Positions 1 to 7,594 of a stretch of 31,655 nucleotides of DNA are shown here, piece after piece. The notes beneath the pieces are model-generated. The model ran no database searches. It had not been told where the DNA came from and was given only the letters and a program-made list of their open reading frames with translations. This DNA is from JALYSX01 sp035544315 (GTDB lineage: Bacteria > Vulcanimicrobiota > Vulcanimicrobiia > Vulcanimicrobiales > Vulcanimicrobiaceae). The stretch's first letter is position 1; each line of letters begins with the position of its first letter. The stretch lies in the NCBI GenBank assembly GCA_035544315.1, contig DATKGB010000129.1, positions 1-31,655 of the forward strand. The letters run 5' to 3'. Both the position numbers and the translations under genes were made by a program.

Positions 1-2
1 AG

Positions 3-209
3 GGGGCAGCCGAGACTGGCGAGAGCATGGCACAAGCCGTTACCGAGGCGTTGCGCGAACGGCTTGCTCGCGTCCGAAGTTCTCGTAAGACCGGGCTCGC
101 GGAGAGGCTCTTGGCCATCGGCCGCGAGTGCGCTGCGCACATGAGCGAGTATGCGCGGACGGTCGACATCGACGAATTGCTTTACGACGAAAATGGGCTG
201 CCGAAATGA
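3..209 (+). CDS. vapB: VapB-type antitoxin (Rv0623/PSK family), 5' end outside window
   Basis: This is the antitoxin half of a type II toxin-antitoxin pair. It should bind and neutralise the VapC toxin downstream and repress the shared promoter. The reading frame is open to the left edge. Codons before the internal ATG at 27 read GAAETGES, which continues naturally into MAQAVTEALRERLARV. That is the conserved N-terminal block of Rv0623-like antitoxins, so the true start lies upstream of the window and the ATG at 27 is internal. The visible part ends in an acidic tail (DIDELLYDENG), typical of the toxin-wrapping C-terminus. The stop TGA overlaps the toxin start as ATGA at 206-209, so the two are translationally coupled. 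Confidence 0.85.
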   Translation, partial: GAAETGESMAQAVTEALRERLARVRSSRKTGLAERLLAIGRECAAHMSEYARTVDIDELLYDENGLPK

Positions 210-598
210 TACTGGACAGCTCCGCTGTGGTCGCCATATTACGTGCCGAACCCGACGCCGGACCGATCGCCGCCGCTATCGAGGCGACCGCGGTTCGACG
301 CATTTCGGCGGCAACCTATTTCGAAACTGCGCTCGTCATCGATCTCACCCGCAACCCGATCATCTCGCGGCAGTTCGACGATTTTATGGCCGAAGCCGAG
401 GTCGTCATCGAACCGGTAACCGAGGAACACGCGCGTTTAGCGCGAGCGGCGTATCGCGATTTCGGAAAAGGAAGCGGCCATCGGGCAAAACTCAACTTCG
501 GCGATTGCTTCGCCTACGCGCTTGCAAAAGCACGGCGCGAACCGCTGCTGTTCAAGGGAAATGATTTCACCCACGTTGACGTTACGTCCGCAATATAG
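206..598 (+). CDS. vapC: VapC family ribonuclease toxin (PIN domain)
   Basis: This is a 130-residue PIN-domain endoribonuclease, the toxin of the VapBC pair. The start is taken at the ATG that overlaps the antitoxin stop, because the protein then begins MILDSSAVVAIL, the canonical VapC N-terminus. The expected acidic metal ligands are in place: D4, E40 (in TYFET) and D100 (in NFGDCFAYALA), with a fourth acidic position at D120 (KGNDF). The length is normal for the family. The gene looks intact. Its cellular target (tRNA, rRNA or mRNA) cannot be read from the sequence. It ends 8 bp before the convergent permease gene. Confidence 0.92.
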   Translation: MILDSSAVVAILRAEPDAGPIAAAIEATAVRRISAATYFETALVIDLTRNPIISRQFDDFMAEAEVVIEPVTEEHARLARAAYRDFGKGSGHRAKLNFGDCFAYALAKARREPLLFKGNDFTHVDVTSAI

Positions 599-606
599 CG
601 GGGAAT

Positions 607-2151
607 CTACGTCGCCTCTTGCAAACCTTCGGGTTCTTCGACGGGACCGATGTCGTCGGGGTTGGATTTGCGGAAGCCGTAGCAGAAGAAGAATATCAGG
701 CCGGCGGCAAGACAAAGTGCAAACCAGATCCAGGTCATGCGCGAGAGCCCGAAGATCGCTAGGAACATCGCGCAGACGATGCCTAAGATCGGGAAGAGCG
801 GAACGAACGGGACGCGGAACGTTCGCGGAATATCGGGTTTGCGATGCCGCAGGTAGAGTACGCCGCCGCACACGACGCTAAAGGCAATCAAAGTGCCGAT
901 GTTCACAAGATTTAGCAGGTCATTGAGAGGCACGATCAGCGTAAGGATCGCCACCGCGCAACCGGTGATCATGGTCGTGAGCGCGGGGGTCTTGAAGCGC
1001 GGATGAATCTTTGCGACGGCGGGCGGCAACATCTTATCGCGGGCCATCACGTAGAAGATGCGCGACTGGCCGAGCAACGACGTGAGTGCGACGCTGGTCG
1101 TCCCGGCGAGAATGCCCAACGTGATGATCGCGGTGAGGAGCCAACTGTGGTATGGCGCGAGGGCCTCGACCAATGGGTTGGAGACCGAAACGTGATGCCA
1201 GGGGACCGCACCTACCAACACGATGGCCACGGCGCAGTAGATGATCGTTCCGATCGCGAGCGCCCCGATGACACCCATCGGCACGTCGCGTTGCGGGTTC
1301 TTACATTCTTCGGCGGTAGTCGTCGCCGTGTCAAAGCCGATGTAACTGAAGAAAACGAGCGCGGCGATGGGGATGACGCCCAGCGGCTGTGCCGTCGAAC
1401 TGTAGTCCATCTGCCCGCCGAACGGCGAGAGTTTGCCCCAGCCCAGCGGAATGAAATCGTGCAGGTTTGCGATGCGAAATAAGAACAGGCCGGCACCGAC
1501 AAAGACCACCAGTGCGCCGACCTTCAGGATGACAAAAATGTTATTGGTTGTGGCCGATTCGCGAATGCCGACCGAAAGCAAAACGCTCAATCCCAGCACG
1601 AAGAGCGCGCCGATAATATCGTAGTGTGAATGAGCGAAGTCGAAGTTTGCGAGATTCCACCACGGGCCGGTGATGATGAGTTGCGAGGTTTGGCCGCCGT
1701 GCGAAACGGCCGCCCATTGCGGGAGCGCGATGCCGACGTTCTTGAGCAAGCCTTGGAACGCAGCCGAGAACGCTTGCGCGACCGGCGCGGCGCTGATGCC
1801 GTATTCAAAGATCAACGCAAAGCCGATGATCCAGGCGAAGAGCTTGCCCATCGTCGCGTAAGCGTACGTATACGCGCTGCCGGCGACCGGGACCATCGCG
1901 CCGAGTTCGGCATAGCAGAGCGCAGCGAAAAACGACGTGATACCCGCGAGTAGGTACGAGATGATCACGGCAGGACCGGCGCCGGCGACTCCCGTCCCAA
2001 TTGTCGTGAAAATGCCTCCGCCGATCATCGTGCCTAGCCCGATAGCGATGAGATCTTTGGCGGTCAGCGCTCGGCGAAGCGCTTTGCCCTTGCTGAGCTC
2101 GCGCAGTTTTTCAACCGAACTCGTGGCAAAGAGCCTGCTTACAAACGACAT
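607..2151 (-). CDS. APC-superfamily amino acid permease (CAT-like)
   Basis: This is a 514-residue integral membrane transporter that probably imports amino acids by proton or sodium symport, or by exchange. The TM1 motif GTMIGGGIF (about residues 41-49) is diagnostic of the APC superfamily. It is followed by TM2-3 with CYAELGAMVPVAGSAYTY. The conserved block FSYIGFDTATTTAEECKNPQRD lies near residue 270, as in the cationic amino acid transporter subfamily. About 12-14 hydrophobic segments are visible, with the extra C-terminal pair seen in CAT proteins. The substrate is not determined. The start at 2151 lies only 14 bp from the left 64-bp repeat. Before the island was inserted, this gene and the NUDIX gene were probably divergent neighbours about 50 bp apart. 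Confidence 0.92.
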   Translation of the reverse strand: MSFVSRLFATSSVEKLRELSKGKALRRALTAKDLIAIGLGTMIGGGIFTTIGTGVAGAGPAVIISYLLAGITSFFAALCYAELGAMVPVAGSAYTYAYATMGKLFAWIIGFALIFEYGISAAPVAQAFSAAFQGLLKNVGIALPQWAAVSHGGQTSQLIITGPWWNLANFDFAHSHYDIIGALFVLGLSVLLSVGIRESATTNNIFVILKVGALVVFVGAGLFLFRIANLHDFIPLGWGKLSPFGGQMDYSSTAQPLGVIPIAALVFFSYIGFDTATTTAEECKNPQRDVPMGVIGALAIGTIIYCAVAIVLVGAVPWHHVSVSNPLVEALAPYHSWLLTAIITLGILAGTTSVALTSLLGQSRIFYVMARDKMLPPAVAKIHPRFKTPALTTMITGCAVAILTLIVPLNDLLNLVNIGTLIAFSVVCGGVLYLRHRKPDIPRTFRVPFVPLFPILGIVCAMFLAIFGLSRMTWIWFALCLAAGLIFFFCYGFRKSNPDDIGPVEEPEGLQEAT

Positions 2152-2165
2152 GGGCGGGCCTTCGC

Positions 2166-2229
2166 AGGCGCAGGTGTCCCGTCCCCCCGAAGGTCGAGCG
2201 ATGGCCTATCGTCGGATCGCCTCGCGCGA
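2166..2229 (+). repeat. Left copy of 64-bp direct repeat (DR-L)
   Basis: These 64 bp match 4321-4384 with one difference, a G at 2193 against an A at 4348. The repeat contains the leader, the ATG (2201) and the first codons (MAYRRIASR) of the NUDIX gene whose full copy starts at 4356. Identity stops abruptly at both ends. The copy lies next to the permease start, where the ancestral NUDIX leader would have been. Confidence 0.93.
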
Positions 2230-2392
2230 GGGCACACGTCTCACAAGGAGTCATCCGCCGGAGCTTCAGGCTGCTAGCGCGGCTGGGGCAGCCGTTGCAG
2301 GCGCTGCTCTTTTGTGGAGCCTATCAACGGGACTCTGGGACTTACCCGTTACCTGCCCCGAATGTTTTGTGGCTGGCGTCACTCATAGATAG
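2201..2392 (+). pseudogene. Orphaned 5' end of the NUDIX gene fused to island sequence
   Basis: From the ATG in the left repeat, the frame reads MAYRRIASRE exactly as in the intact NUDIX protein. It then departs into unrelated sequence (GTRLTRSHPPEL...) and stops at 2390-2392 after 63 codons. None of the NUDIX catalytic box is present. I read this as the leader and start codon left behind when the island split the locus. It may still be translated into a short meaningless peptide. Confidence 0.7.
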
Positions 2393-2405
2393 ATTGAAGA
2401 CTGCG
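2230..2405. other. Left non-coding part of the island
   Basis: Beyond the pseudo-NUDIX frame I see no gene in this stretch. It contains the 9-mer GTCATCCGC (2250-2258), also found at 4306-4314 just inside the right repeat. This is a weak hint of matched element ends. No clear promoter can be called for the gene that follows. Confidence 0.4.
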
Positions 2406-3021
2406 ATGTTGAGAGCGTATTTACGAGAGACATTTTTCGAATTTCGAAGTGAAGGGTACTTGAAGGTGCAACCCACCCGCTATCTTGGCGACGCGTGGGC
2501 TCAGCGAGCAAGTGACATTGCATGCGGAACTGCAGACTACTTCCAGGACCCAGGCATCGCCATATCATTCGTCGGCCCACCTTCGCTCTTTTCGGGCCTT
2601 GATTCGCAACCCGAAAATTGGCAAGCCCTACCTAGCCAGGGGACCGCACTCACTGTTGACCGTTCATTGTACTTTCTAGACGAGGGCCGTTCGTTTTTCC
2701 TACCTCAATGGCGTGAAGCGGTTGAGGAAATCTTGGAACGTAGCGGACCGTCATGTGGGACAGGAGCTCCTTACCGAATCGACGGTTATCGCGTTTGAGA
2801 GGAAGGGCGACCTTGCCGATGAGGAGATAATGGCAAACCTTGGTGGCGACAGGAACTCCATTTGCGCCTGCTTTGATCTGATTGAAACGCGGGCGCTCTT
2901 CACGGTGACATGGAACGCGGGGACGTGGCGACTTTTTCCGCAGGCCTCTGATCCCGAACATCTGTCGAAGCTCATTGATCAGGTGCTCGCTAGGATAAAT
3001 GCGGTGATTGTTGACTGTTGA
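2406..3021 (+). pseudogene. Unrecognised island gene, apparently frameshifted
   Basis: I do not recognise this gene. Two overlapping reading frames appear to form one protein of about 200 residues. The first runs from ATG 2406 (MLRAYLRETFFEFRSEGYL...) to a stop at 2796-2798. The second is open from about 2680 to 3021 and contains the well-formed stretch ELLTESTVIAFERKGDLADE, ending in a helical tail (LSKLIDQVLARINAVIVDC). The second frame has only a GTG (2713) buried inside the first and no convincing ribosome site, so a frameshift is likelier than two genes. A T5 run at 2694-2698 is a candidate slip or indel site, but the shift could lie anywhere from there to 2795. A sequencing or assembly error is possible. 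No signal peptide or membrane segment is seen. Confidence 0.5.
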
Positions 3022-3153
3022 ATCGGAACGGTAAGTCTCTTTACGTGGGCGACCCAGGGGTCGCGGTCGAGTAGCTAGGCCATTCGGCTTCGCCCTCACA
3101 GATCTGGGCTTGCGGCTTTCCCGCAACACTATCACCGTGGAACACCCCTGAAG
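3022..3153. other. Intergenic stretch with two short hairpins
   Basis: No gene is visible here. Two perfect inverted repeats occur: GCGACCC-AG-GGGTCGC at 3049-3064 and TTGCGG-CTTTC-CCGCAA at 3110-3126. Neither is followed by a T-run, so I do not call an intrinsic terminator. They could be leader structure for the next gene. Confidence 0.4.
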
Positions 3154-3159
3154 GTGAGG
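3151..3159 (+). promoter_or_regulatory. Ribosome-binding site that questions the GTG 3154 start
   Basis: AAGGTGAGG is a strong Shine-Dalgarno match. It overlaps the GTG at 3154 but is spaced about 6 nt from the TTG at 3166. This favours TTG 3166 as the true start of the secreted protein. Confidence 0.5.
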
Positions 3160-3867
3160 ACCGTTTTGAAGTACTTTGCAATCATTCTCGCCATGTGCCT
3201 CGCATGCGGTGCAGTGGCCAGCAGCTCAGGGTCCTCGACGCAACGTGGCCAATCGGATGGGCTGGCAGCCTACCAACGCGACGAGGCGAACATCCTAAAA
3301 TATCTACGGCCTGCACTCGAGGCAAGTCCAACAATAGCCGTGCGATTGATCTACGCCACAAAATGCGCGGCCGGCGCAAACATTCCGCCCATACCTCCGA
3401 TCCGCTTGCAGGAGGCGTCAAGACCGAATACGGGTTTCAGTGCCGTGCGGATGATTTTCCAAGGTGACGACAACGTTGCCGTGACCGAGGGGCCCAAGGG
3501 AATCGTCAGAATCAGAATCGGAGACGTGCCAGAGGAACTTCTGCGTACTCATACACGCGTCTTTAGACTGCAACCAATTGAACAATACAATCCAAGCTTA
3601 GTGATTGGCGCACTCAAAAACACGAAGGAGATGGAAGGCGCCATGGTTGCGCTAGGCCTTCGTCCATCTTCCGTTTTGCATATGGAACTGCTAACGCTGC
3701 CACAGAAGGGAGCACCACACTTCCCTCCCGTGCTGCAGGACGTAACGGCCAACCGAGTTCTTGACGTACTGGCGGAAAGTTTCAGAGGCGTTGTTACGTA
3801 TGGCGTTTGCATGCAAGGTCCCGCCAGGCGCCCGTTCTTCATAAACTTTGTCGGTTTAATGCAGTAA
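3154..3867 (+). CDS. Secreted protein of unknown function (island)
   Basis: This protein of about 233-237 residues has a clear Sec signal peptide. After the TTG at 3166 it reads MKYFAIILAMCLACGAVASSSG, with likely cleavage after AVA. The cysteine context (CLAC) is not a good lipobox, so I prefer an exported soluble protein to a lipoprotein. The mature part has no further membrane segment and no motif I recognise. It contains proline-rich IPPIPPIR and the end block CMQGPARRPFFINFVGLMQ. The GTG start at 3154 is given as the outer limit; the ribosome site points to 3166. The gene sits 27 bp before a small membrane-protein gene, so the two may act together at the envelope, which is inference from spacing only. 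Confidence 0.65.
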   Translation: MRTVLKYFAIILAMCLACGAVASSSGSSTQRGQSDGLAAYQRDEANILKYLRPALEASPTIAVRLIYATKCAAGANIPPIPPIRLQEASRPNTGFSAVRMIFQGDDNVAVTEGPKGIVRIRIGDVPEELLRTHTRVFRLQPIEQYNPSLVIGALKNTKEMEGAMVALGLRPSSVLHMELLTLPQKGAPHFPPVLQDVTANRVLDVLAESFRGVVTYGVCMQGPARRPFFINFVGLMQ

Positions 3868-3894
3868 TGCGGTTTCGACTGGTGGGCGGCAGCA

Positions 3895-4263
3895 ATGATA
3901 AAGCGTGAAACCCTTGTTCACTTTCTGCTGGCTGCCCTCGTTGCCGCTAGCTTTGGCGCGTCATTACCGGACTTAAGTTGGGGTGGTAGTAGCGGCGATG
4001 TTTCGCTGCCTGGCCTACCCGCTCTTATCCTTTCAGTCCCCGCTCTTATCATTTCCGTAATCTACTATGGGGTTGCTGGAGTTTTGACGGTTGGATGGCT
4101 AATAATTCCAGCCATCATGTTAGCATTTGCAAATATTGAAGTATTAGCAAAGGTTCTCCGTGGAAAGCACGCGCTACTGTGGGCAATCCCTTTGCACTGC
4201 CTGCTGGGAGTTTTAATTGCTATTTTGTGCGCCGCTTTAGGATTTCGCTTGCCCGCCATCTGA
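3895..4263 (+). CDS. Small membrane protein of unknown function (island)
   Basis: This 122-residue protein is almost wholly hydrophobic, with about three to four membrane segments. They lie near residues 9-25 (HFLLAALVAASFGAS), 40-80 (two segments around ALIISVIYYGVAGVLTVGWLI) and 95-115 (WAIPLHCLLGVLIAILCAAL). I know no family for it. Codon and base use are strikingly AT-rich for this window, which suggests foreign origin. It is the last island gene and ends 57 bp before the right repeat. It is probably co-transcribed with the secreted protein upstream. Confidence 0.6.
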   Translation: MIKRETLVHFLLAALVAASFGASLPDLSWGGSSGDVSLPGLPALILSVPALIISVIYYGVAGVLTVGWLIIPAIMLAFANIEVLAKVLRGKHALLWAIPLHCLLGVLIAILCAALGFRLPAI

Positions 4264-4320
4264 AATATTTTTGAAAGTGAACTCCACGAGCGGTATTGAC
4301 CTCCGGTCATCCGCATGAGG

Positions 4321-4384
4321 AGGCGCAGGTGTCCCGTCCCCCCGAAGATCGAGCGATGGCCTATCGTCGGATCGCCTCGCGCGA
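4321..4384 (+). repeat. Right copy of 64-bp direct repeat (DR-R)
   Basis: This is the functional copy. It supplies the leader, the ATG (4356) and the first ten codons of the intact NUDIX gene. It matches 2166-2229 at 63 of 64 positions. Sequence to its left is low-GC island DNA; sequence to its right is normal chromosome. Confidence 0.93.
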
Positions 4385-4895
4385 AATCTACCGCAATCCC
4401 TGGATCGGCGTGCAAGTTCATCAGATCGAGCATCCCGACGGTGCGTCCGGCGAGCATTTGCTGGTCGTGACGCCGGCGGCGTCGGCGGTCGTCGTCGACG
4501 ACGGGGGCGACCTGCTCTTCGCGCGTCAGCCGCGGTTCGGCGCCGACACCGACGTTCTGGAGCTCGTCAAAGGCGGGGCGGCCCCCGACGAGTCGGCGCT
4601 GGATTGCGCCAAGCGCGAACTCCGTGAAGAACTGGGCGTCGTCGCGACGCAATGGGAACCGATGGGGATGCTGATGGAAATTCCGTCGATCGTCTCACAA
4701 TCGGTCAACGTCTTTCTTGCGCGCGGCATCGAGCACGTTCTGGACGAGCCCGAAGATGTCGAACGCATCGAACTCGTACGCGTTCCCGCGCGCGAAGCGA
4801 TCGGGGCGGCCGCGGCGGGAAAGATCGACGACGCGGTGACCGTCGCCGCATTGCTTCGCTACGGGATCGCTACGGGGATTCTTGGGTTGAAGTAA
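4356..4895 (+). CDS. NUDIX hydrolase, ADP-ribose pyrophosphatase-like
   Basis: This 179-residue NUDIX hydrolase probably splits ADP-ribose or a related nucleoside diphosphate. A perfect NUDIX box lies at residues 73-95: G73, E79, then R87-E88-L89 with E91-E92 and G94, matching Gx5Ex7REUxEExGU. The N-terminal strand block (IASREIYRNPWIGVQVHQIE) and the segment LLVVTPAASAVVVDDGG resemble NudF/YffH-like ADP-ribose pyrophosphatases, but substrate assignment is inference. The start at 4356 is chosen because it is conserved in the duplicated repeat and the domain begins directly after it. An in-frame ATG at 4296 lies in island DNA. The 3' end overlaps the convergent adenosyltransferase gene by 26 bp. 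Confidence 0.9.
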   Translation: MAYRRIASREIYRNPWIGVQVHQIEHPDGASGEHLLVVTPAASAVVVDDGGDLLFARQPRFGADTDVLELVKGGAAPDESALDCAKRELREELGVVATQWEPMGMLMEIPSIVSQSVNVFLARGIEHVLDEPEDVERIELVRVPAREAIGAAAAGKIDDAVTVAALLRYGIATGILGLK

Positions 4896-5496
4896 TCGGC
4901 TCGGGCGGTGCCGTCCGGGCGTTCCAAAGGAATTCGGGTTCTCCCAGCACGGCGTTGGTCCAGCGCGACCAGACGAACAGCGCGTCGGAGAGTCGGTTGA
5001 GGTAGCGCACCACATCGTCGGAGATGTCGGGGTCGGTCTCTTTTAGCGTCACGACCAGCCGCTCGGCGCGCCGGCACACCGTTCGGGCGAGGTGGAGAAA
5101 CCCTCCGGCTAACGAGCCGCCGGGATGAATGAAGTTGTCGAGCGGCTCGAGATCGACTTGCGCTTCGTCGATCGCGCGCTCGAGCGCGCGTGCGTCGTCG
5201 GCGCCGACCAGCGGCATGCCCTCCCAGCGATCTTTGGCAAGGGTTGCCAAATCGCTGCCGAGATTGAACAGCTCGTCTTGCGTCCACGCCAGCCACGCAT
5301 CCAATCGGGCGATCCTGGGATGCCCCTGCCGTGCCGAGCCAAGCGCGGCGCGCGCTAGACCGATCGCCGACGAACATTCGTCGACCGTGCCGTAGGTCTG
5401 GATGCGCAATGCGTTTTTCTTGATGCGGCCACCGCCGACCAATCCGGTCGTGCCGTCGTCGCCGGTGCGCGTATAGATGCGGGTCAGCTTGGGCAT
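4870..5496 (-). CDS. pduO: Cob(I)alamin adenosyltransferase, PduO type
   Basis: This 208-residue enzyme transfers the adenosyl group of ATP to cob(I)alamin, making adenosylcobalamin. The PduO signature is complete. An ATP-binding N-terminus, YTRTGDDGTTGLVGGGR, lies at residues 8-24. It is followed by VDEC at 38-41, PGGSLAGGFLHLARTVCRRAER at 125-146 and the final helix RYLNRLSDALF at 164-174. The conserved Arg, Asn and Asp residues are all present. The start ATG at 5496 gives the standard N-terminus MPKLTRIYT. No other cobalamin biosynthesis gene is in the window, so it may serve salvage. It is divergent from proS over 96 bp. Confidence 0.95.
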   Translation of the reverse strand: MPKLTRIYTRTGDDGTTGLVGGGRIKKNALRIQTYGTVDECSSAIGLARAALGSARQGHPRIARLDAWLAWTQDELFNLGSDLATLAKDRWEGMPLVGADDARALERAIDEAQVDLEPLDNFIHPGGSLAGGFLHLARTVCRRAERLVVTLKETDPDISDDVVRYLNRLSDALFVWSRWTNAVLGEPEFLWNARTAPPEPITSTQESP

Positions 5497-5592
5497 ATCG
5501 ACCGGCTTCGCCGCTGGCCGCCGCTGGCCTCGGACGGTCGAGCCATCCGGCGGGAAGGCCGCGATTGTAAGGCGCTAGAACCGGGGCGGGTC
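5497..5592. promoter_or_regulatory. Divergent promoter region, pduO / proS
   Basis: This 96-bp gap between oppositely transcribed genes must hold both promoters. I cannot place -35/-10 boxes with confidence. A stretch near 5534-5550 (GGTCGAGCCATC) weakly resembles the NUDIX leader. Confidence 0.4.
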
Positions 5593-7050
5593 ATGTCGCA
5601 ATCCCTGACCCCCGTCGTTAAAGAGATTCCGCCCAAAGCGGCCGACCTCTCGGCCTGGTACACGGCCGTTTGCATCAAGGCCGAACTGGTTTCATATTCG
5701 CCCGTGCGCGGGTGCGTGGTTCTGCGTCCGCACGGCTTCGGAATGTGGGAGAATCTGCAGCGTCATCTAGACGCTCGATTCAAGGCGACCGGACACGAGA
5801 ACGCCTACTTCCCGCTGCTGATCCCCGAGAGCCTACTGATGAAGGAGGCGGATCACGTCGAGGGTTTTGCGCCCGAAGTTCTTTGGGTCACCCATGGCGG
5901 TAGCGAGAAGCTGACCGAGCGTCTGGCGATTCGCCCGACCTCTGAAGTGATCGTTGGCACGATGTACGCGCAGTGGATCGAATCCTATCGCGATTTGCCG
6001 ATTCTGATCAACCAGTGGGCCAACGTGGTGCGTTGGGAAAAAGCTACCCGCCCGTTCCTGCGCACGATGGAATTTCTCTGGCAAGAGGGGCACACCGCGC
6101 ATGCGACCGCCGCACAGGCGCGCGAAGAGACGCTGCGCATGCTCGACGTCTACGAAGATTTCGCGCGCAACGTCGCCGCGGTGCCGGTCTACAAAGGCGT
6201 CAAGAGCGCCAACGAGCGTTTCCCGGGCGCGGTCGAAACTTATTCGATCGAGGCGCTGATGCCCGACGGCAAGGCGCTGCAGTCGGCCACCTCGCACGAT
6301 TTGGGCCAGAACTTTGCCAAGGCTTACGACATCACGTTTGCCGATGCCGATCAGGCGATCAAACACGTCTACACGACCTCGTGGGGCATGTCGTGGCGCA
6401 TGCTGGGCGCGGTCATCATGGTGCACGGCGACGACCGCGGCTTGAAGATCCCGCCCAAGCTTGCGCCGATCGAAGCCGTCTTCGTTCCGATCGTGCGCGG
6501 CGGCGACGATCGGCCGGTGGCCAAAGCCAAAGAACTTGCCGACAAACTGCGCGCGGCCGGCCGGCGCGTCAAGGTCGACGATCGCGACCAATCCCCCGGA
6601 TGGAAGTACGCCGAGTGGGAAATGCGCGGCGTTCCGCTGCGCGTGGAGATCGGCCCAAAGGACTTAGAGTCCGGCAGCGTGATGTTGGTGCGCCGCGACA
6701 AGAACAAGGGCGAAGAGGGCGGCAAGGTCGCCGTCGCCTTCGATGCGCTCGAAAGCGCGATCGCGCAGCAACTCGACGACATTCACGCAGCGATGCTTGG
6801 CGCGGCGGAACGGTTTCTTCTCGGTCGTACGTTTGCCGTCAATGGGCGCGACGAGTTCTTCGCGCGTTGCGAGAATCGCGACGGCATGATCGACATCGCC
6901 TGGTGCGGCCGCGCGGAGTGCGAAGCGGAAGTCAAAGCCCAGACCGGCGCGACGACCCGCAACACGCGCCCGCTAAAACCCGGCGACGCGATCTGTACGG
7001 CTTGCGGAGAGGCCGCCGCCGTTCGAGCCTATTTTGCACAATCGTACTAA
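5593..7050 (+). CDS. proS: Prolyl-tRNA synthetase, archaeal/eukaryotic-type (ProS type 3)
   Basis: This 485-residue class II aminoacyl-tRNA synthetase charges tRNA-Pro. The catalytic core starts at once (residues about 20-80), with VRGCVVLRPHGFGMWENL and NAYFPLLIPESLL. Motif 2 follows as NVVRWEKATRPFLRTMEFLW, then QEGHTAHATAAQA. No bacterial editing (INS) domain interrupts the core. The C-terminus has the extra zinc-binding-like domain with cysteines in ARCENRDG, AWCGRAEC and ICTACGEAA, and ends in YFAQSY with a terminal Tyr. Both are hallmarks of the archaeal/eukaryotic type found in some bacteria. It is the first gene of a plus-strand run and overlaps the next gene by 17 bp. Confidence 0.96.
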   Translation: MSQSLTPVVKEIPPKAADLSAWYTAVCIKAELVSYSPVRGCVVLRPHGFGMWENLQRHLDARFKATGHENAYFPLLIPESLLMKEADHVEGFAPEVLWVTHGGSEKLTERLAIRPTSEVIVGTMYAQWIESYRDLPILINQWANVVRWEKATRPFLRTMEFLWQEGHTAHATAAQAREETLRMLDVYEDFARNVAAVPVYKGVKSANERFPGAVETYSIEALMPDGKALQSATSHDLGQNFAKAYDITFADADQAIKHVYTTSWGMSWRMLGAVIMVHGDDRGLKIPPKLAPIEAVFVPIVRGGDDRPVAKAKELADKLRAAGRRVKVDDRDQSPGWKYAEWEMRGVPLRVEIGPKDLESGSVMLVRRDKNKGEEGGKVAVAFDALESAIAQQLDDIHAAMLGAAERFLLGRTFAVNGRDEFFARCENRDGMIDIAWCGRAECEAEVKAQTGATTRNTRPLKPGDAICTACGEAAAVRAYFAQSY

Positions 7051-7594
7051 GCTTGCGCTGGGCGCATTGTTTTTCGCGATCGCGACGACGGCATCGCGCG
7101 CGCCCGCGTTGGCCCGCACACCCTCGCCGGCGATCGTAACCCTTGATGCCGACGAGCGTGCGCAAGGCAATCGTATCGATATCGCGCGGCGCATCGGCGA
7201 GGTTGTCTTTGCCACCCGCTGGCCCGCGCAGGTGATGAAGATCGCTGCCGACGGGATCGGCGGCCACGCGATCGTCGAACTCCGCGTCTCCGGCGTCAAG
7301 TTCCACACTCCGCTGACGCGCTCGGCCTTTCTCGCCGAGATAGCGACCCTGATCCAGCAGGCTCTGGCCGCCGACCCAATTGACGAGGTCGACGTGGCCG
7401 TCGAAATCCCGATCGTCGCGGGTAAAGGTGTCGTCGTTTCGGGCGATCTAGCCAAGCCGACCAGCCGAACGGTCTTTACGATTTCGGTGCGTCGCGGCGA
7501 ACGTCCCGAAGCGGTGCTCGCGCGCCTGCGCTCGGGCACCGACGTCTATTGGGACGAGGACTGGGCGAAGTCGGCCCTCAAAGTAGGCGGTTAA
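7034..7594 (+). CDS. Exported protein of unknown function
   Basis: This protein of about 186 residues starts at a TTG inside the end of proS. Residues 1-28 form a signal peptide (LALGALFFAIATTASRAPALA). The mature part begins RTPSPAIVTLDADERAQG and alternates strands and helices, with no motif I recognise. An SRTVFTISVRRGERPEAVL segment lies near the C-terminus. The stop codon directly abuts the ATG of the M16 protease, so the two are probably translated together and the product may assist proteolysis outside the membrane. That role is inferred from position only. Confidence 0.7.
   Translation: MHNRTKLALGALFFAIATTASRAPALARTPSPAIVTLDADERAQGNRIDIARRIGEVVFATRWPAQVMKIAADGIGGHAIVELRVSGVKFHTPLTRSAFLAEIATLIQQALAADPIDEVDVAVEIPIVAGKGVVVSGDLAKPTSRTVFTISVRRGERPEAVLARLRSGTDVYWDEDWAKSALKVGG

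Larger units (their letters stand above)
2230..4384. mobile_element. Putative 2.15-kb integrated island flanked by 64-bp direct repeats
   Basis: The segment between the repeats, plus one repeat copy, forms a 2,155-bp unit inserted at the start of the NUDIX gene, with the right copy restoring an intact reading frame. Base composition differs sharply from the surroundings: 4081-4140 is 37% GC by hand count, against 73% for 4501-4560. None of its genes belongs to a family I recognise. No transposase, integrase or terminal inverted repeat is visible, so it would have to be a non-autonomous or decayed element, or a product of recombination between repeats. A short palindrome (TGACC-TCC-GGTCA, 4297-4309) lies just inside the right repeat. 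Confidence 0.6.

Noticed and set aside
3049..3126. Intrinsic terminator in the island
   Set aside because: Two hairpins exist, but neither is followed by a T-run.
4296..4355. Longer NUDIX start at the ATG at 4296
   Set aside because: That ATG is in island DNA unique to this side. The start at 4356 is within the ancestral repeat and begins the conserved protein.
2166..4384. Classical insertion sequence or transposon
   Set aside because: There is no transposase, no terminal inverted repeat, and a 64-bp direct duplication is far longer than known target duplications.
5973..7139. 388-codon open frame overlapping proS on the same strand
   Set aside because: It is rich in Arg and Gly with no family blocks, and is a frame shadow produced by high GC content. 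proS in the other frame has full motifs.
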